From NCBI GenBank assembly GCA_958299035.1, contig CATQJL010000001.1:54238333-54302332 (forward strand): a stretch of DNA of 64,000 bases, written 5' to 3'. How positions within the stretch are numbered: position 1 is the stretch's first letter; every line of letters starts with the position of its first letter. The position numbers were made by a program, and so were the translations under genes. Below the pieces are notes generated by a model. The model was not told where the DNA came from. It saw nothing but the letters and a program-made list of their open reading frames with translations, and did no database searches. Shown here piece by piece: positions 38,905 to 50,512 of this stretch. The stretch comes from Cylicocyclus nassatus (Eukaryota; Nematoda; Chromadorea; Rhabditida; Strongylidae).

Positions 38905-39084
38905 GAGGCAGCGTGCACCCAAAATTTCGCCTGCGATGTTTTTGTCATTCTGGGGCATTCCCGTGTCCCTGATTACAGTCATGACATTGAAATCCTCCAA
39001 AGGTCCCCAGAACCTCGATTCCCGGGACCCTCTCTTCAAAGAAAGGGCGAGTTTCTAATTGCTCGACCGCGCCAGCATCCCAGC

Positions 39085-39260
39085 GAAAACCAGCTGCAAC
39101 TGCATGACAGCCTGCAGCTGCAACTGCAACTGCAGCGTATGCTGTCGTGGATTCGTCATCTGAAAGATGCGGCAAAAATCAATTGCACTGTTGCAACTGC
39201 AGCTGCAATTGCAACAGCATTGCAATAGCAACTGCAACGGCAACTGCAGCTTACGCTGAC
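39085..39260. repeat. (CAACTG)-rich low-complexity block
   Basis: Irregular runs of GCAACTGCAGCTGCAA type words. The frames that read Leu/Gln/Cys-rich peptides here reflect the repeat. Confidence 0.7.
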
Positions 39261-39446
39261 GTAGTTTTCGTCCGAACGAGGCGGAGTGAAAGAAAAGGGG
39301 CGGAATGAAAGAAAAATCAGGCAGATTTTCTCCGCTCAGAAGCAACATTGGGAGACCGGGCCAACGCATTGGTCCTCTTCTGGGCGGGCCCTAGACATAC
39401 ATGGTATAGAGAATTGGGTAACTTGGATTTTGGGTTTACGCTGCCT

Positions 39447-39959
39447 TTAAAGGCAGTAGATCGGCAGAATGAGACCGTGGCAAAACAAGGTCACAGGGTA
39501 AGAGCCCCCATAATGGAACCTATGGGCCAAAGTTCGATCTTTCTCTGCCACTTCTAACACAGATCTTTCTCTGCCACTTCTCGATCTTTCTCTGCCACTT
39601 CTAACCCCCGAAATTTCAAAGCGAAAGCAGCGCTCATCTCCTGTCCTCTCCGAACCCGCCACCCCATGGACGAGTGATTTCCACGGTCAGAGCGCCAGCC
39701 GCAATTGCAGCATTAATGCTATAAGCATGAGGTCCCGCAACGACTCTGCGTCTTTGCCACGACGGGCTTCGCGTTCACTCGTCCATGGGGTGGGCGGGTT
39801 CGGAGAGGACAGGAGATGAGCGCTGCTTGCGCTTTGAAATTTCGGGGGTTAGAAGTGGCAGAGTTAGATCGAACTTTGGCCCATAGGTTCCATTATGGGG
39901 CTCCTACCCTGTGACCTTGTCTTGCCACGGGTCTCATTCTGCCGACCCACTGCCTTTAA
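39447..39959. mobile_element. TTAA/AGGCAGTG palindromic MITE, copy 2
   Basis: TTAA at 39447-39450 and 39956-39959; arms match 4837-5293 (CGGCAGAATGAGAC, AACCTATGGGCCAAAGTTCG). A short internal TCTTTCTCTGCCACTTCT unit is duplicated in the left arm. Just outside the left end CTGCC abuts TTTAAAGGCAG, as if two ends of the family meet. Confidence 0.75.
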
Positions 39960-39962
39960 TGT

Positions 39963-40394
39963 GTTAAAGACAGCGGCGCAGATTTTCCACTTGGGAGTAT
40001 TCATCGATCTTGACTCCCATGGATGAGCTGCGTCTAAAACTGTGCTTTGTAGTATTTGAAGATACATAAACATAACTCGCTTTTCTGGACGTGGAAGTTG
40101 CTATGCGGGAAGCGGAAACCGGCCCTTTCGTAGTACCATTGGTTGCTGAAGCAGATAATCCAGTTGCATTCGAGAAGGTGGGATGTCTCCATCCATCTGG
40201 ACTCCACGAGCCAATCGCTCTCTAGAGGGCGCGCTCTCGCTTCCCGCCCAAACAGCAGTTTCCACCTCCGGAAAAGCGAATTACTAGTTATCAATATCTT
40301 CAGAAGCTGCAAAGCACAGCCAGCTCATTCCGGAATCGAGAACGATAAATACTTCAAAGTCGCCGATCTGCCGAGCCTGCCTTTAAGCTTGACC
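39963..40394. repeat. Foldback element, GGAAAAGCGA arms
   Basis: Arms around 40045-40115 and 40245-40317 are inverted copies (GCTTTGTAGTATTTGAAGAT near the left; ATCTTCAGAAGCTGCAAAGC at the right). Outer ends near 39966 (AAAGACAGCGGCGCAG) and 40394 (CTGCCTTTAA) suggest a worn relative of the AGGCAG group. Confidence 0.45.
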
Positions 40395-40571
40395 CTGGTC
40401 TCCGGTCAAAAGCATGCACTCCCTAATCAAGTGGAAGCCACACGTGCCAGATATACTTGGACAAAATTTGGTAAGGCAGCGAAATCTGGGTCAGATTCTG
40501 TTATTCGGAGAAAAATGTAAGGAGAAACCCGCTTCTGAAATGACACATGTAAGCTCAACATAAAACGAATA

Positions 40572-40876
40572 CTTTTTGCAATTTTAGAGTGTTATTCGAA
40601 TAGGCGAGTAATTGAAAAACATTTTTATTCGAGCATTTGTTTATTCGACGAATCGAATAAACAACTTATTCGAAAATTATTCGAATATTCGAATAAAATC
40701 TCGAAAAAGTTGTTTATTCGATTCGTCGAATAAACAAATATTCGAGTAAAAGTGTCTTTCATTTATTCGCCTATTTGAAAAATCGAATAAGTGCATTGTC
40801 CTGAATATTCGACTTCTATTGTTCGAATAAATCATTCAAATACGAATGTTCGAAAAATATTCGGTTCTAACTATAG
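40572..40876. repeat. ATTCGAATA-rich self-complementary repeat, copy 2
   Basis: Dense TTATTCGA/TCGAATAA words, strongly self-complementary around 40625-40740, ending in GGTTCTAACTATAG. Confidence 0.6.
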
Positions 40877-41008
40877 CATAGAGGCGGGCTGCAGGCTTTT
40901 CTTGGCTATAAGGATGAACTTGTTGATCTCCACGTTGTAACATTAATTTTCGTGCTCTCTCGCTTCAAGAAACCGCCACGCGCTGAGCTGCCACGACTCT
41001 GCTTCTAT

Positions 41009-41410
41009 AGGGTTGTTTCAGACTGCCGCACTGACCGCAGCAGACTGCAGCAGACTGCAGCGGACTGCAGCAGACTGCAACAGACTGCACTGACCGCAGC
41101 TGACTGCAGCAGACTGCAGCAGACTGCAGCTGACTGCAGCTGACCGCACTAACCGCTAACCACACTAGCAGAAAAACGCTCGCCAAAGTTTGACTGAGAA
41201 GAGTGAAATTAGAACCTATGATCTCCTTGGGCGTAAATTACGGTGTTTTGACGTAACCGCGGTTGTTTTCTTTCAAAAAGAATGCAGGGATCGGCGCGGC
41301 CGTTGCGTCAGTGCGGTCAGCAGCAGTCTGCTGCAGTCTGCTGCAGTCAGCTGCGGTCAGTGCGGACTGCTGCAGTCTGCTGCGGTCAGTGCGGCAGTCT
41401 GAAACAACCC
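41009..41410. repeat. Foldback with (GACTGCAGCA)n arms
   Basis: Inverted ends GGGTTGTTTCAGACTGCC and its mirror. Each arm continues into a minisatellite of CAGCAGACTGCAG / CTGCAGTCTGCTG units. The central 150 bp is unrelated and non-coding. ATA lies outside both ends, a possible target duplication. Confidence 0.7.
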
Positions 41411-41411
41411 A

Positions 41412-41590
41412 TACAGTCTGTCCCAATCCCAGTCAGGCCAAAAATGGTATGGCGGGAGTCCGAGTATAGCGCTTTGCGTCACGCCTACAGCCTGCTTGTC
41501 TGCTCTTTCCAATCTCTTCGCTCTCTCCGACAGTGCGTACTATATGCAGCGCAGCCCGTTAGCGCTGCGAGTGCGTAAATTTAGCCAACC
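41412..41590. mobile_element. CAGTCTG TA-type MITE, 3'-truncated
   Basis: Starts TACAGTCTGTCCCAATCCCA immediately after the preceding foldback and follows the family to GCGTAAATTTAGCCAACC, where the terminal repeat is missing. Confidence 0.65.
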
Positions 41591-41623
41591 ATCTGTTCTC
41601 ATCATGATTCGTGGAAGCGATGA

Positions 41624-41846
41624 TACAGTCGAGTAGATTGATTTCCCGCTTAATATAGTATGCTTGCGCAGAAGGTGAAATGCGGTATAATTTGCGCGTA
41701 AACATACAGTTTCCACTGTGGCGCCGGCCAGCTGCGGGCGCGAAATGCCGGCAGTACTGGCGTGGCTACTCCTTGCGCGCAAATTTTACCTCATTTCACT
41801 TTCTGTGCAAGTACACTATATTAAGTGGAAAATCTACTCGACTGTA
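41624..41846. mobile_element. TACAGTCGAGTAGA foldback MITE
   Basis: Inverted arms of about 85 bp (CAGTCGAGTAGATTGATTTC, mirrored as GAAAATCTACTCGACTG) with a GC-rich centre GCGCCGGCCAGCTGCGGGCG. It has no coding capacity. Confidence 0.7.
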
Positions 41847-42175
41847 CTTGATCAGGCGCGGTCATGTCTTCCAAATTCCTTCCGGATTAGCTGGCTGGTC
41901 TTCTTTCCTCTATTGGAGCTCGCGGCATTAGTGCAGTATAAGCATCTCTAGAACAAGCAGGAGAAGACGTTATGACCTAACAACTTATGCTGGACCAACT
42001 TGCAGCATACGGGCATGGGGGCTGGTATCCATTGGCGAACGAGCCAGCAAGAAACAAACTTGAGTCGCTCAAATCGAAAAAGCGACGCTGAGCACTGCGT
42101 GCCTAGCGTTGACTATAACCCTCTGATCATTTTGAGACATTTCTCGCATACATCTCATTTTTAACGAGTCTATAA

Positions 42176-42183
42176 TGTTTCAG
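42176..42183 (+). promoter_or_regulatory. Probable spliced-leader acceptor of the coiled-coil gene
   Basis: ATGTTTCAG ends at 42183, 25 bp before the start codon at 42209. No upstream coding exon was found. Confidence 0.5.
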
Positions 42184-42208
42184 TGTTCACAGTGAATAGA
42201 TAACAACA

Positions 42209-44648
42209 ATGGCTGCTAGCATCAGCGCCGAGCTGAAAAGAGCCAACGAGACTTCTCTTGCGCTGGTAATTTTCTAATCGCTTCACTGAAGAGCGAATTG
42301 CAAATTTGTAGACACCTCGTTTTTTAGCTTAAGTAGTTTTTTAGAAGTTTCCAGAATGTTCTATTATCTAGGATCGCGAACAGGATGCATTGTGGCAAGA
42401 GCTGAGCAAATACCAGATGGCTTGCACAGATGACTACACTGGAGAGATACTTTTCGAGCAAGACAGGAAACAGACTGAAAGCAACGAACTGAGGTTGGGC
42501 TTGAGTTCGATAAAAAAAACTTCGAAACTTTATACTTATCTTTTGAAACATCAATGTTATGACCTCGTTCTTACTCATGCACGTTGTGGGGAGCAGAGCT
42601 GCAATCGTGCGTGCAATTATACCCTATGGTAGGAGGGGTACAGCGAATTCAGGATGAATGACTCGTTTCCCTATCTTTGTTGGATTTTGGTAGACAGCAT
42701 AGTCTAAAGGCTTTTTGATTTCTTGTTTTTACTTTCGATCATCCTAATTTGGTAAGGCTTGAAGTTAGGTTTTACATCAGTTTTTGAGGTAAGGCCTTAT
42801 ATTTTTTCTAGTTCTGAGCTGTGTTACCACTGGAGTTACATCAGATTCGCTACGAGTGATTATTTTCTTCAGGTATATCGCTTTGTCGACAGCACAAAAC
42901 CACATAAAACGTCTGTTGGAAAGTAGTTCGGCCATTTTCGAGACTGGTAATGAATGTTTATAAACGTAAGAAATGGAACACGTTTCTTCCAGCTAAGCAC
43001 GGAGTTCAAGTTCTATCGGATACAGTCTCATACGCAGAAGAGGAATTTACTGAGTACAACAGAAGGATTGAAGAAGTAAAAAATAGAAAAAAGCAAGCTT
43101 TAGAAGTTGCCACGTGCTCGAGTAAGTCGACTTATCCAGATCGAAAAAACTGCACAGTTCTTCACTTACTTTGTTAGCTGTGGAGAGTTAATTGTGATCT
43201 TAAGTAAAACAAAACGAGACAAAGATTGAAAACTTGCATCAGAAATGTTCTGGAAAGCAGGGTGATTTATCTGGTGTAGAAAAGCTGTCAGCATTACTCC
43301 CTGAACTCAAGGTTTGTTGAAACATAGTGCGTTGCGAACTCTCACTCGAGCAGTTCTAGGTGAGTGAAAACAGGAAATATGAGACTGCTGCGACCGACTT
43401 CGACAGCGTCGAAAGACATCTACAAAGCAGGACATCTGCCACCAGTTTGTTGCATTCTTTTTTCTGCAAGGTCTCTGTTGTATGTCACACTTCTTCAGAT
43501 GACGTTCGCCAATCTCTTTCAAACGTTGAGACTGAGTGTCATAAGCTTGAGCGTTCTGCTGCTAGAGCGAAGAAAGATCTAGAGTCACAGAAGGTCGAAC
43601 CTCTTGTACCTGTCTCATTTTCTCGAACTACATGTTTAGGCGGAGAGAAAAATGCGACAGACCCTAATCGGACAACTAACAGAGAAAAAAGGCACTGTGA
43701 GCAAGAGAGCTGAAGAAAAACGGCATACGTTAGAGATGCTGCTTTGCACTCACTCTCGGGAGGAATTGACCCACTACAAAGGCGAAGTAAGCTATTACGA
43801 ATTACTATCTATCGTTAGTCATATATAGCTTCAAATGTCTTTAGAAAGAAAGCTATTGTCAAAAACTGACTGGCATTCATCTTGAAATGGCCGTACTCAG
43901 AAACAGATTGCTGTCACAACGTCAGTACTGGCAACAGCAACTCCAGTCAGAAATGGTATCTTTCGAGTCATATTTTTTGTTGCACGCCACCCCACCTGCT
44001 TTTTCTTTCTATTCCGTCTTCCTCTGTATTTGCATCCTCACATATACTCTGCATCTCACCATATTCCTGGAGACGCCCTAGGGTTTGTGTAACTTAAAGT
44101 TTTTGCTCATTTTGCACGGAGGCTTTACCAACGAATGAGCTGTTGGGTGGTGTGAGTAGGACTCAGATAAACACCATATTTTTTTACTTGTGTTCCTTAC
44201 ATATTAATTATGCTCTAGGACGGAATCTCATCGAAGCTTGGCTTACTTGAGGAGGAGATTTTTGCGAAGGAGAAAGATTTACTTGAATCAAAATGTCAGC
44301 TTGAAGAGTTGAAGGAGCTTCTGAAAGGATATGAAGAGAGGACAGACTGGGATGAGCAATGGGAACAAGTTTTCAACGGTAAGAAAAAATGTTATAGGCT
44401 CACGTTCAACTTTTTGCAGCTGCACTCCTTTGTAATATTCAATTCTCTAGCCCTCGTAATATGGGAGTGATTGTTTTTGTTTGGGCTACATATGTATTTA
44501 TTATATCATGGTTACTGAGAGCTATTAGAGACTATGCTCTTGTTTTCAAGATCAACTGGAAACCCAGAAACAACTTGATTGCGAACTGGCGAAAGTTATG
44601 GATGATATATCATCAGCAAATGCGGAGAACTCAAACGAAGTAAGTTAG
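42209..44648 (+). CDS. Coiled-coil protein, function unknown
   Basis: Eleven exons connect in phase: 42209-42265, 42372-42493, 42873-42946, 42993-43121, 43205-43311, 43360-43444, 43499-43593, 43640-43786, 43845-43955, 44219-44378, 44551-44648 (TAG), giving about 394 aa if the last exon reads through to the stop; a donor at 44640 leaves open a further exon. The start follows a likely trans-splice acceptor. Almost the whole protein is charged and helical with heptad spacing (residue runs such as EEEFTEYNRRIEEVKNRKK, QKLTGIHLEMAVLRNRLL and EKDLLESKCQLEELKELL), and no catalytic or membrane motif is seen. I do not recognise the family; a structural role at cytoskeleton, centrosome or kinetochore would fit but is only a guess. 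The exon 6 donor (43444) is the least certain junction. Confidence 0.7.
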
Positions 44649-44699
44649 AAGTGTTCAGAGACGATACATCTGAGTGGTCACAATGCCTTATGAGTGTCT

Positions 44700-45172
44700 T
44701 ACAAAGGAAGGAAGGTTGGTCGAAGTGGCCTTTTGAGTTGAGATGTACACTGTTTTGTAAAGCTTGGGACGCTAATTCCAAATCTACATTTGCTATCTGC
44801 TGCGGGCTTCTGGGCGAGGAGTTATGGAGGTTTTTGTGAGTAAAAATCTGAATGCAAGAATAGGGTAAAATCAGTCGTAACCTTTTCCCAGCGTTCAAAT
44901 GAGGCAGCAGCGAGTTGGTATATTTGAATCAAGATTATTTGTTGCACCGAGTGACCTGACTACCAATTAATCAATATAAAAAAAGTTGCGACTGATTTTA
45001 ACCTACTCTTGCATTCAGATTTTTACTCACAAAAAGCTTCATAACTCCTCGCCCAGAAGCCCGCAGCAGATACCGAAGGCAGATTTGGAGTCAGCATTCC
45101 AAGCTCTACAAGGCTGTACGCATCTCATTTCAAAAGGCCACTTCGACCAAACTTCCTTTCCTTGTTAGATGT
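44700..45172. repeat. Foldback element after the coiled-coil gene
   Basis: Inverted arms 44700-44881 and 44991-45170 share GGCAGATTTGGAGTCAGC-type words, GCCCAGAAGCCCGCAGCAGA and AAAAATCTGAATGCAAGA. GGCAGATTTGGAGTCAGC-like words recur, worn, near 13215 and 63570. Confidence 0.65.
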
Positions 45173-45360
45173 ATCGTCGATTAGTTGACCGCACCGACTG
45201 CTCAAACGTTGGGACGGCGCGCAGCGCGGCTGATGCGAGAGCATGACACTTACAATGGCGATTGTACCGGGGCAAGCGTTATCTTGCGGCGGGTCCACAG
45301 TGATGTCCAATCCTTCAACGACCGACGATACGATAGAGCTTTCGTGTTTACCAATATGCG

Positions 45361-45615
45361 CTCAAAGGCAGTGTCTGGACAAGGTTGGGGGTTTTTGGAT
45401 CTCAGTGCCATCCGAAAGTGGACACTTTTGGACACGCCTTTGCGCAAGTGCGGGGCCTAACTTTGACCAGAAACAAGTACGGTCGAAAAGTTGGGAAACT
45501 TACATACCTCCTGTTGGAAAGCCTCACTTGCTTTGGATTTTGCTCTGCGGCAGAGTACGCATGCCGCCACGGTTCTGTTGTAGGGTCGGTCGCAGCGATT
45601 GCGTTTCAGCCTTAA
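45361..45615. mobile_element. AGGCAGTG MITE, truncated copy
   Basis: Starts CAAAGGCAGTGTCTGGACAAG and follows the internal order of 34428-35005 (TTTTTGGATCTCAGTGCCAT, CGGCAGAGTACGCATGCCG) but loses the right half, stopping near CCTTAA at 45611-45615. Confidence 0.55.
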
Positions 45616-45842
45616 GGGTCGGTCATAGTTCACGCGATGTCAGTCGCGATGCGATTTGGCAATATTTCAACTGTCCATAACTTATTGTAGGCACATTCTA
45701 ATTGTACAGAAGATAGGGCTTATCAATCCACATAAGTTAACACTATGCATGTGCAGTTTGCTAGTGTTGGATCTGAAGACTTCTGGCGAATTGCCAAATC
45801 GCGTCGCGACTGAAATCGCGTGAAATATGCCCGGCCCTTTAG
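45613..45842. mobile_element. AAGGGTCGG foldback MITE
   Basis: Inverted arms of about 50 bp (CACGCGATGTCAGTCGCGAT at the left, ATCGCGTCGCGACTGAAATC region at the right) around a unique 120-bp centre. It directly abuts the truncated AGGCAGTG copy. Confidence 0.65.
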
Positions 45843-46034
45843 GCACGCGCCATACTTAGCAGCCCCGTAGCAGCCGCCAGCAGTGCGTAGCCGCCTCTGG
45901 CTGCTTTTGCCATAGGAGTGAACATCATCAAATTCTTGCTACTTTACGTGCGCTCGCCCACGCTTCCATCTTCCGCGTTTCTTTCTTCCTATTGCCGCTA
46001 ATGTGCAGTTCGACTCTCACACATTACAGAGTTA

Positions 46035-46069
46035 TCTTATATATAAAGCTGAATGTCTGTTTGTCTGTA

Positions 46070-46104
<35 letters not shown>

Positions 46105-47106
46105 GTGTACGTATGTTCCGAATAGAAAATTCCATTTCTGAACCGATCCGGACCAAACTTGGCACACATACACTACGGGCCCCGGCGGGTGTCATAGGCT
46201 ACTTTTCGTCATCGATCGATATCGATTTTATCGATTTTTATCGATTTTTTTGCTGAGTTCACCTACGGGGCTGGGAGTTGGCACAGGGGGGTAATCGAGC
46301 ATGGGGATTCCGAATACAATATTGGTTTTCAGGATTATCGATTACTTTTATCGATTTTATCGATTTTTTTGCAAAGTTTGAGCTACGGGGCTGGGAGTTC
46401 GCACAGGGGGGTAATCGAGCATGGGGATTCCGAATACAATATTGGTTTTCAGGATTATCGATTACTTTTATCGATTTTATCGATTTTTTTGCAAAGTTTG
46501 AGCTAGGGGGCTGGGAGTTGGCACAGGGGGGTAATCGAGCATGCTGATCATCCCCAAGGGGGGTGATCAGCATGCTCGAACACCCCTGTGCCAAATTCCA
46601 GCCCCCTAGCTCAAATTTTCAAAAAATCGATAAAATCGATAAAAGTAATGGACGATCTTGAAAACTAATATTGTATTCGTAATCTGCATGCTCGATTACC
46701 CTCTGTGCAAACTCCCAACCCCGCAGGTCAAACTTTGCAAAAAAATCGATAAAATCGATAAAAGTAATGGACGATCCTGAAAACTAATATTGTATTCGGA
46801 ATCCCCATGCTCACTTCCCCCCTGTGCCAACTCCTAGCCCTGTAGGTGAACTCTGCCAAAAAATCGATAAAATCAATAAAAGCAATCGATAATTCTGAAA
46901 ACTAATATTGTATTCGGAATCCCCATGCTCACTTCCCCCCTGTGCCAACTCCTAGCCCTGTAGGTGAACTCTGCCAAAAAATCGATAAAAATCGGTAAAA
47001 TCGACATCGATCGATAACGAAAAGTGGACTGTGACACCCGCCGGGGCCCGAAGTGTATGTGTGCCAAGTTTGGTCCGGATACGGCGGAGCCGGGTAAGCC
47101 AGCTAG
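46035..47106 (+). mobile_element. Non-autonomous Helitron copy 2
   Basis: Starts TCTTATATATAAAGCTGAAT after an A and ends GCCAGCTAG before T. It has the same modules as copy 1 without the LTR element: two and a half forward units of about 120 bp, a mirror centre near 46555, then inverted units. It contains no transposase frame; the frames repeating SITFIDFIDFF come from the module. Confidence 0.85.
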
Positions 47107-47867
47107 TTCAAGATAAGCATCGATAGCCAAGGATATGATTGAAGCACAACCATACTTACAAAGTAAAATGCCGGAGTCATTAATCACCTGTATCGGTCGT
47201 ACGGGTTTTTCCATACTTTGAGCTACAAGCTTGGGAGCTGGTACAGATGGGTAAGTATACGTGCTGATTACGAAAACATAATGGGAGAGGGAATTTAGCA
47301 TACGAAAGTGGAAAGGAACGGGGGAATCTTGTATAAAAGTAGGTAATGTTGAACTTCACTATAGTGAGCGTTAGCCCAGCCCAGTGGAAACGGCTTAGAG
47401 TAATACAGCTGTCGTAACACCAGAATACGAAGCAGTTTATTGGAGATCACACAGGCTGCAGTATATGATTAGACCAAGAGTATCATTAGGGCCTCGGTTG
47501 GTGACGACGGCTACGACGATGGGGCAAACGTCCGCCCGAGGATGAGCAGAGCGCCACCGCTCGCGAGCTGGGATCGGAACCTCTCTAGCATGAAGTTGCT
47601 GACGCGACCACGCCCTGAAATAGATGAGTCAGCGCTGGTTTACTGTAGACTTAGATGTTAAGATGAAATTCCAGCGCCTAGCGCTGCTCTTACACTATAA
47701 CCTATCACAGGAAAGGCGGAGCCAGGTATGCCAGCTAGAGATGCCAAAAATTCTACACTTTCATAAGGAAGGCATAGTACCAATGAAAACTTTACTTGAC
47801 CTTCGGATCGAAAGTAACGAAATAATTTCGATGGAAAGTCGAAACACTCAAAGACATCGACACTAAT
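47107..47867. other. Spacer between Helitron copies 2 and 3
   Basis: It holds a worn module-like patch near 47215-47280 (TTTGAGCTACAAGCTTGGGA, GCTGATTACGAAAACATAAT) and otherwise unique sequence without a gene. Confidence 0.35.
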
Positions 47868-48554
47868 TCTTATATATAAAGCTGAATGTCTGTTTGTCTG
47901 TCTGTCTGTATGTCTGTCTGTCTGTCTGTACGTATGTTCCGAATAGAAAATTCCATTTCTGAACCGATCCGGACCAAACTTGGCACACATACACTTCGGG
48001 CCCCGGCGGGTGTCATAGGCTACTTTTCGTCATCGATCGATATCGATTTTATCGATTTTTTGCAAAATTTGAGCTACGGGGCTGGGAGTTGGCACAGGGG
48101 GTAAGTGAGCATGGGGATTCCGAATACAATATTAGTTTTCAAAATCGTGCATTACTTTTATCGATTTTATCGATTTTTTGCAAAATTTGAGCTAGGGGGC
48201 TGCAATTTGGCACAGGGGTGATCAGCATGCTCGATTACACCCCTCTGCCAAATTGCAGCCCCCTAGCTCAAATTTTGCAAAAAATCGATAAAATCGATAA
48301 AAGTAATGCACGGTTTCAAAAACTAATATTGTATTCGTAATCAGCATGCTCGATTACCCCCCCCCCTGTGCGAAATCCCAGCCCCTAGCTCAAATTTTGC
48401 AAAAAATCGATAAAATCGACATCAATCGATAACGAAAAGTGGACTGTGACACCCGCCGGGGCCCGAAGTGTATGTGTGCCAAGTTTGGTTCGGATCGGTT
48501 AAGAAATGGAATTTTCTATTCGGAACATACGGCGGAGCCGGGTATGCCAGCTAG
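47868..48554 (+). mobile_element. Non-autonomous Helitron copy 3
   Basis: Starts TCTTATATATAAAGCTGAAT and ends ATGCCAGCTAG followed by C. It has one forward and two inverted modules and a mirrored GGAATTTTCTATTCGGAACA block close to the 3' hairpin. Confidence 0.8.
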
Positions 48555-49878
48555 CACCTGTATAATATTTGAAAGCATTTTTTTATGACCGGCTTGAAAT
48601 GGTACAAAGAATCATGGAATTTGGATGAAACTTTGCACACATAAACTCTGGGGTAGGGCGGGAGTCACTAAGCTTTTTCATTGGAAATCATCGATTGGCA
48701 CTTTTATTTTTTGATTTTCGGCGCTTTTTGCTTGGCATTTTGTTACGACCGACCTAAAATGTAAGAAAAAAATCATGGAATTTGGACAGAACTTTGCACA
48801 CTTAAACTTCGACTTGGAGCGGGTGTCAGCAAGCTTCCTTACCGTAACAGGCTCTATCGATTTATTGATTTTTCCGTATTTTAGCTCTGCAGTGCTAAAA
48901 AACTGGCAGAAAGGGATCGCTAAACTTAGTTAATTCAAATAAAATAATTTTCAGTTCTGCAAACTTTCACATTTCATTAATGATAGAAATAGAAAGAGAA
49001 ATTGAGATAGTTATATACAAAATGTGGTGCCATAATTTGTTCAACATGGAAATCAATTTTGTAGTGAACTAATTTAACTCCGTTTCGTTCCTGTCCTTAG
49101 ACGGAGAAAAGAGTTTGTTTGGGCATTTGGTCTGCGCGGCAGGTTCGGCTGGTACAAAGCGTTTGTCCTGCGCGGCAGAGAGCGGATGGTATGAAAATCG
49201 TTAGTGCAACAATTATTGCAGTGAGACACACGTACAGCGAAGCCAGCTTACTTGAAAGCTGTGGATTGCATGACAGATGTAGAACAAGAGTGCGAGTATT
49301 AGAACTGAAATTTCACTATTTCTACAGCATACTGTCTACACCTATCTTGCAAATTCATTTTCGACCAAATATTCAAAACTTGCTGCCTTGCTCATTATAA
49401 CCACCTAATCTTATGTATCACTTCTGCATAATCACTCTTTTGTTCCGCTTCTTCACTTTCGCCTAATTGTTGCAAACTTTGGAACAGATGGTTTGATTAT
49501 GTTATACGATCCATATACTAATACGTACAGTTGGTTCATCATCGTTGCAGCGATGATTCCCGTATCTTAGTCTGTATCATGCATAATACCTTGAGATGAT
49601 TGTGAGGACCTGCCACTGCGGAGTCTGTAAAAGCGGTTTGTGTCTCAGAAAATTTGAAATGAGGAGATACAGAAAGCATTGTGTATTGGATTTGACTGTT
49701 GATATAGCGGTCTTACTTACCGACAATATCTGCGCCTAAACGCATTATACGCTTTATGGCCATTTCTTGGTGCAATTTGCCTGTATGTTATGACACTCAC
49801 AAGTACGTCATAGTTGATCCACTTCATCCACTTCGTATTGGACGAATCAGTCAATTGACCAATAGGAAGTGGATCAAG
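48555..49878. other. Decayed Helitron-like units, then unassigned sequence
   Basis: Two diverged tandem units near 48585-48690 and 48740-48840 (AATCATGGAATTTGGA, ACTTTGCACACATAAACT, GCGGGTGTCA) resemble the 5' module of the Helitrons (GACCAAACTTGGCACACATA). From 48900 on no gene is visible. The last 70 bp belong to the palindromic target of the BEL element. Confidence 0.45.
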
Positions 49879-49883
49879 TGTAT

Positions 49884-50126
49884 TGTTAGCGGGCGGAAGA
49901 CTCTTCGAGGGATGTTGGCCTCGGACTTAGAATAACTGTGTGAAAGGAGCAATTGGTGGTTCAGATTTATTTAGGCGAGTACAAGATTGTTCGAGCGAAC
50001 CGTTCACGGTAAGCTCGTAAGGAGAGAGAGGTCAAATACCTCCGAGATACGAAAGGGAGGTAAGGCCCGCCCACTCAGTGGGTGGTCCAACGATACGGTA
50101 ATTGGGGGAATCATCGTACGATGATA
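49884..50126 (-). repeat. 3' LTR of the BEL element
   Basis: 243 bp. In sense orientation it begins with TATC and a perfect 16-base palindrome ATCATCGTACGATGAT and ends GCTAACA. The letter-by-letter comparison with 61497-61739 showed no difference. Confidence 0.92.
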
Positions 50127-50512
50127 CTCCGCCGCACAACGACAATAGAAATACACATGAAAACAAGGATGAGAATATATTTAACTTGGCGATGCTTCTT
50201 GTCTTCAGCTGTGATGTGATGTGGGCGGCTTGAGGGGCTGAGCGGCGGTTCGGTGGGCTTTGAAGTTGACTGTGGCGGTGGCAGGGTGGGAGTCGTGGCT
50301 GGTGGCGGGGTGGGAGTCGTTGGCTGGTGGCAGGGTGGGAGTCGTTGGCTGGTGGCAGGCTGGGAGTCGACGATCGGCTTGACGGCTGGCGGGAGGACAT
50401 CAGTGCTTGTGGGGTCGCTTTGTGGGAGGCTGCGGCCTCCTCTTCTGTGAGCAAAGTAGATGGTTGTGACCAAGGCCGCAAACACTACATTTGACTGCAC
50501 ATGAATCTTCAT
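50111..50512 (-). CDS. Pro/Thr-rich frame with C-terminal membrane segment (BEL 3' ORF b)
   Basis: 133 codons overlapping the end of the zinc-knuckle frame in another phase and stopping inside the 3' LTR. An N-terminal hydrophobic patch (VVFAALVTTIYFA) is followed by about 70 residues of PPA/TTP/QRLPP repeats and a C-terminal hydrophobic helix YILILVFMCISIVVV with Arg after it, like a tail anchor. No homolog recognised. The repeat is open in all three frames, so coding is uncertain; the membrane helix right at the end is the main argument for it. Confidence 0.3.
   Translation of the reverse strand: MKIHVQSNVVFAALVTTIYFAHRRGGRSLPQSDPTSTDVLPPAVKPIVDSQPATSQRLPPCHQPTTPTPPPATTPTLPPPQSTSKPTEPPLSPSSRPHHITAEDKKHRQVKYILILVFMCISIVVVRRSIIVR

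Noticed and set aside
38536..39058. Mirror-image frames MLGGPLPINVPH on both strands
   Set aside because: They come from the 126-bp perfect inverted repeat.
40952..41469. Cys/Ser/Ala- and Gln/Thr-rich frames
   Set aside because: Translations of the CAGACTGCAG minisatellite arms in several frames.
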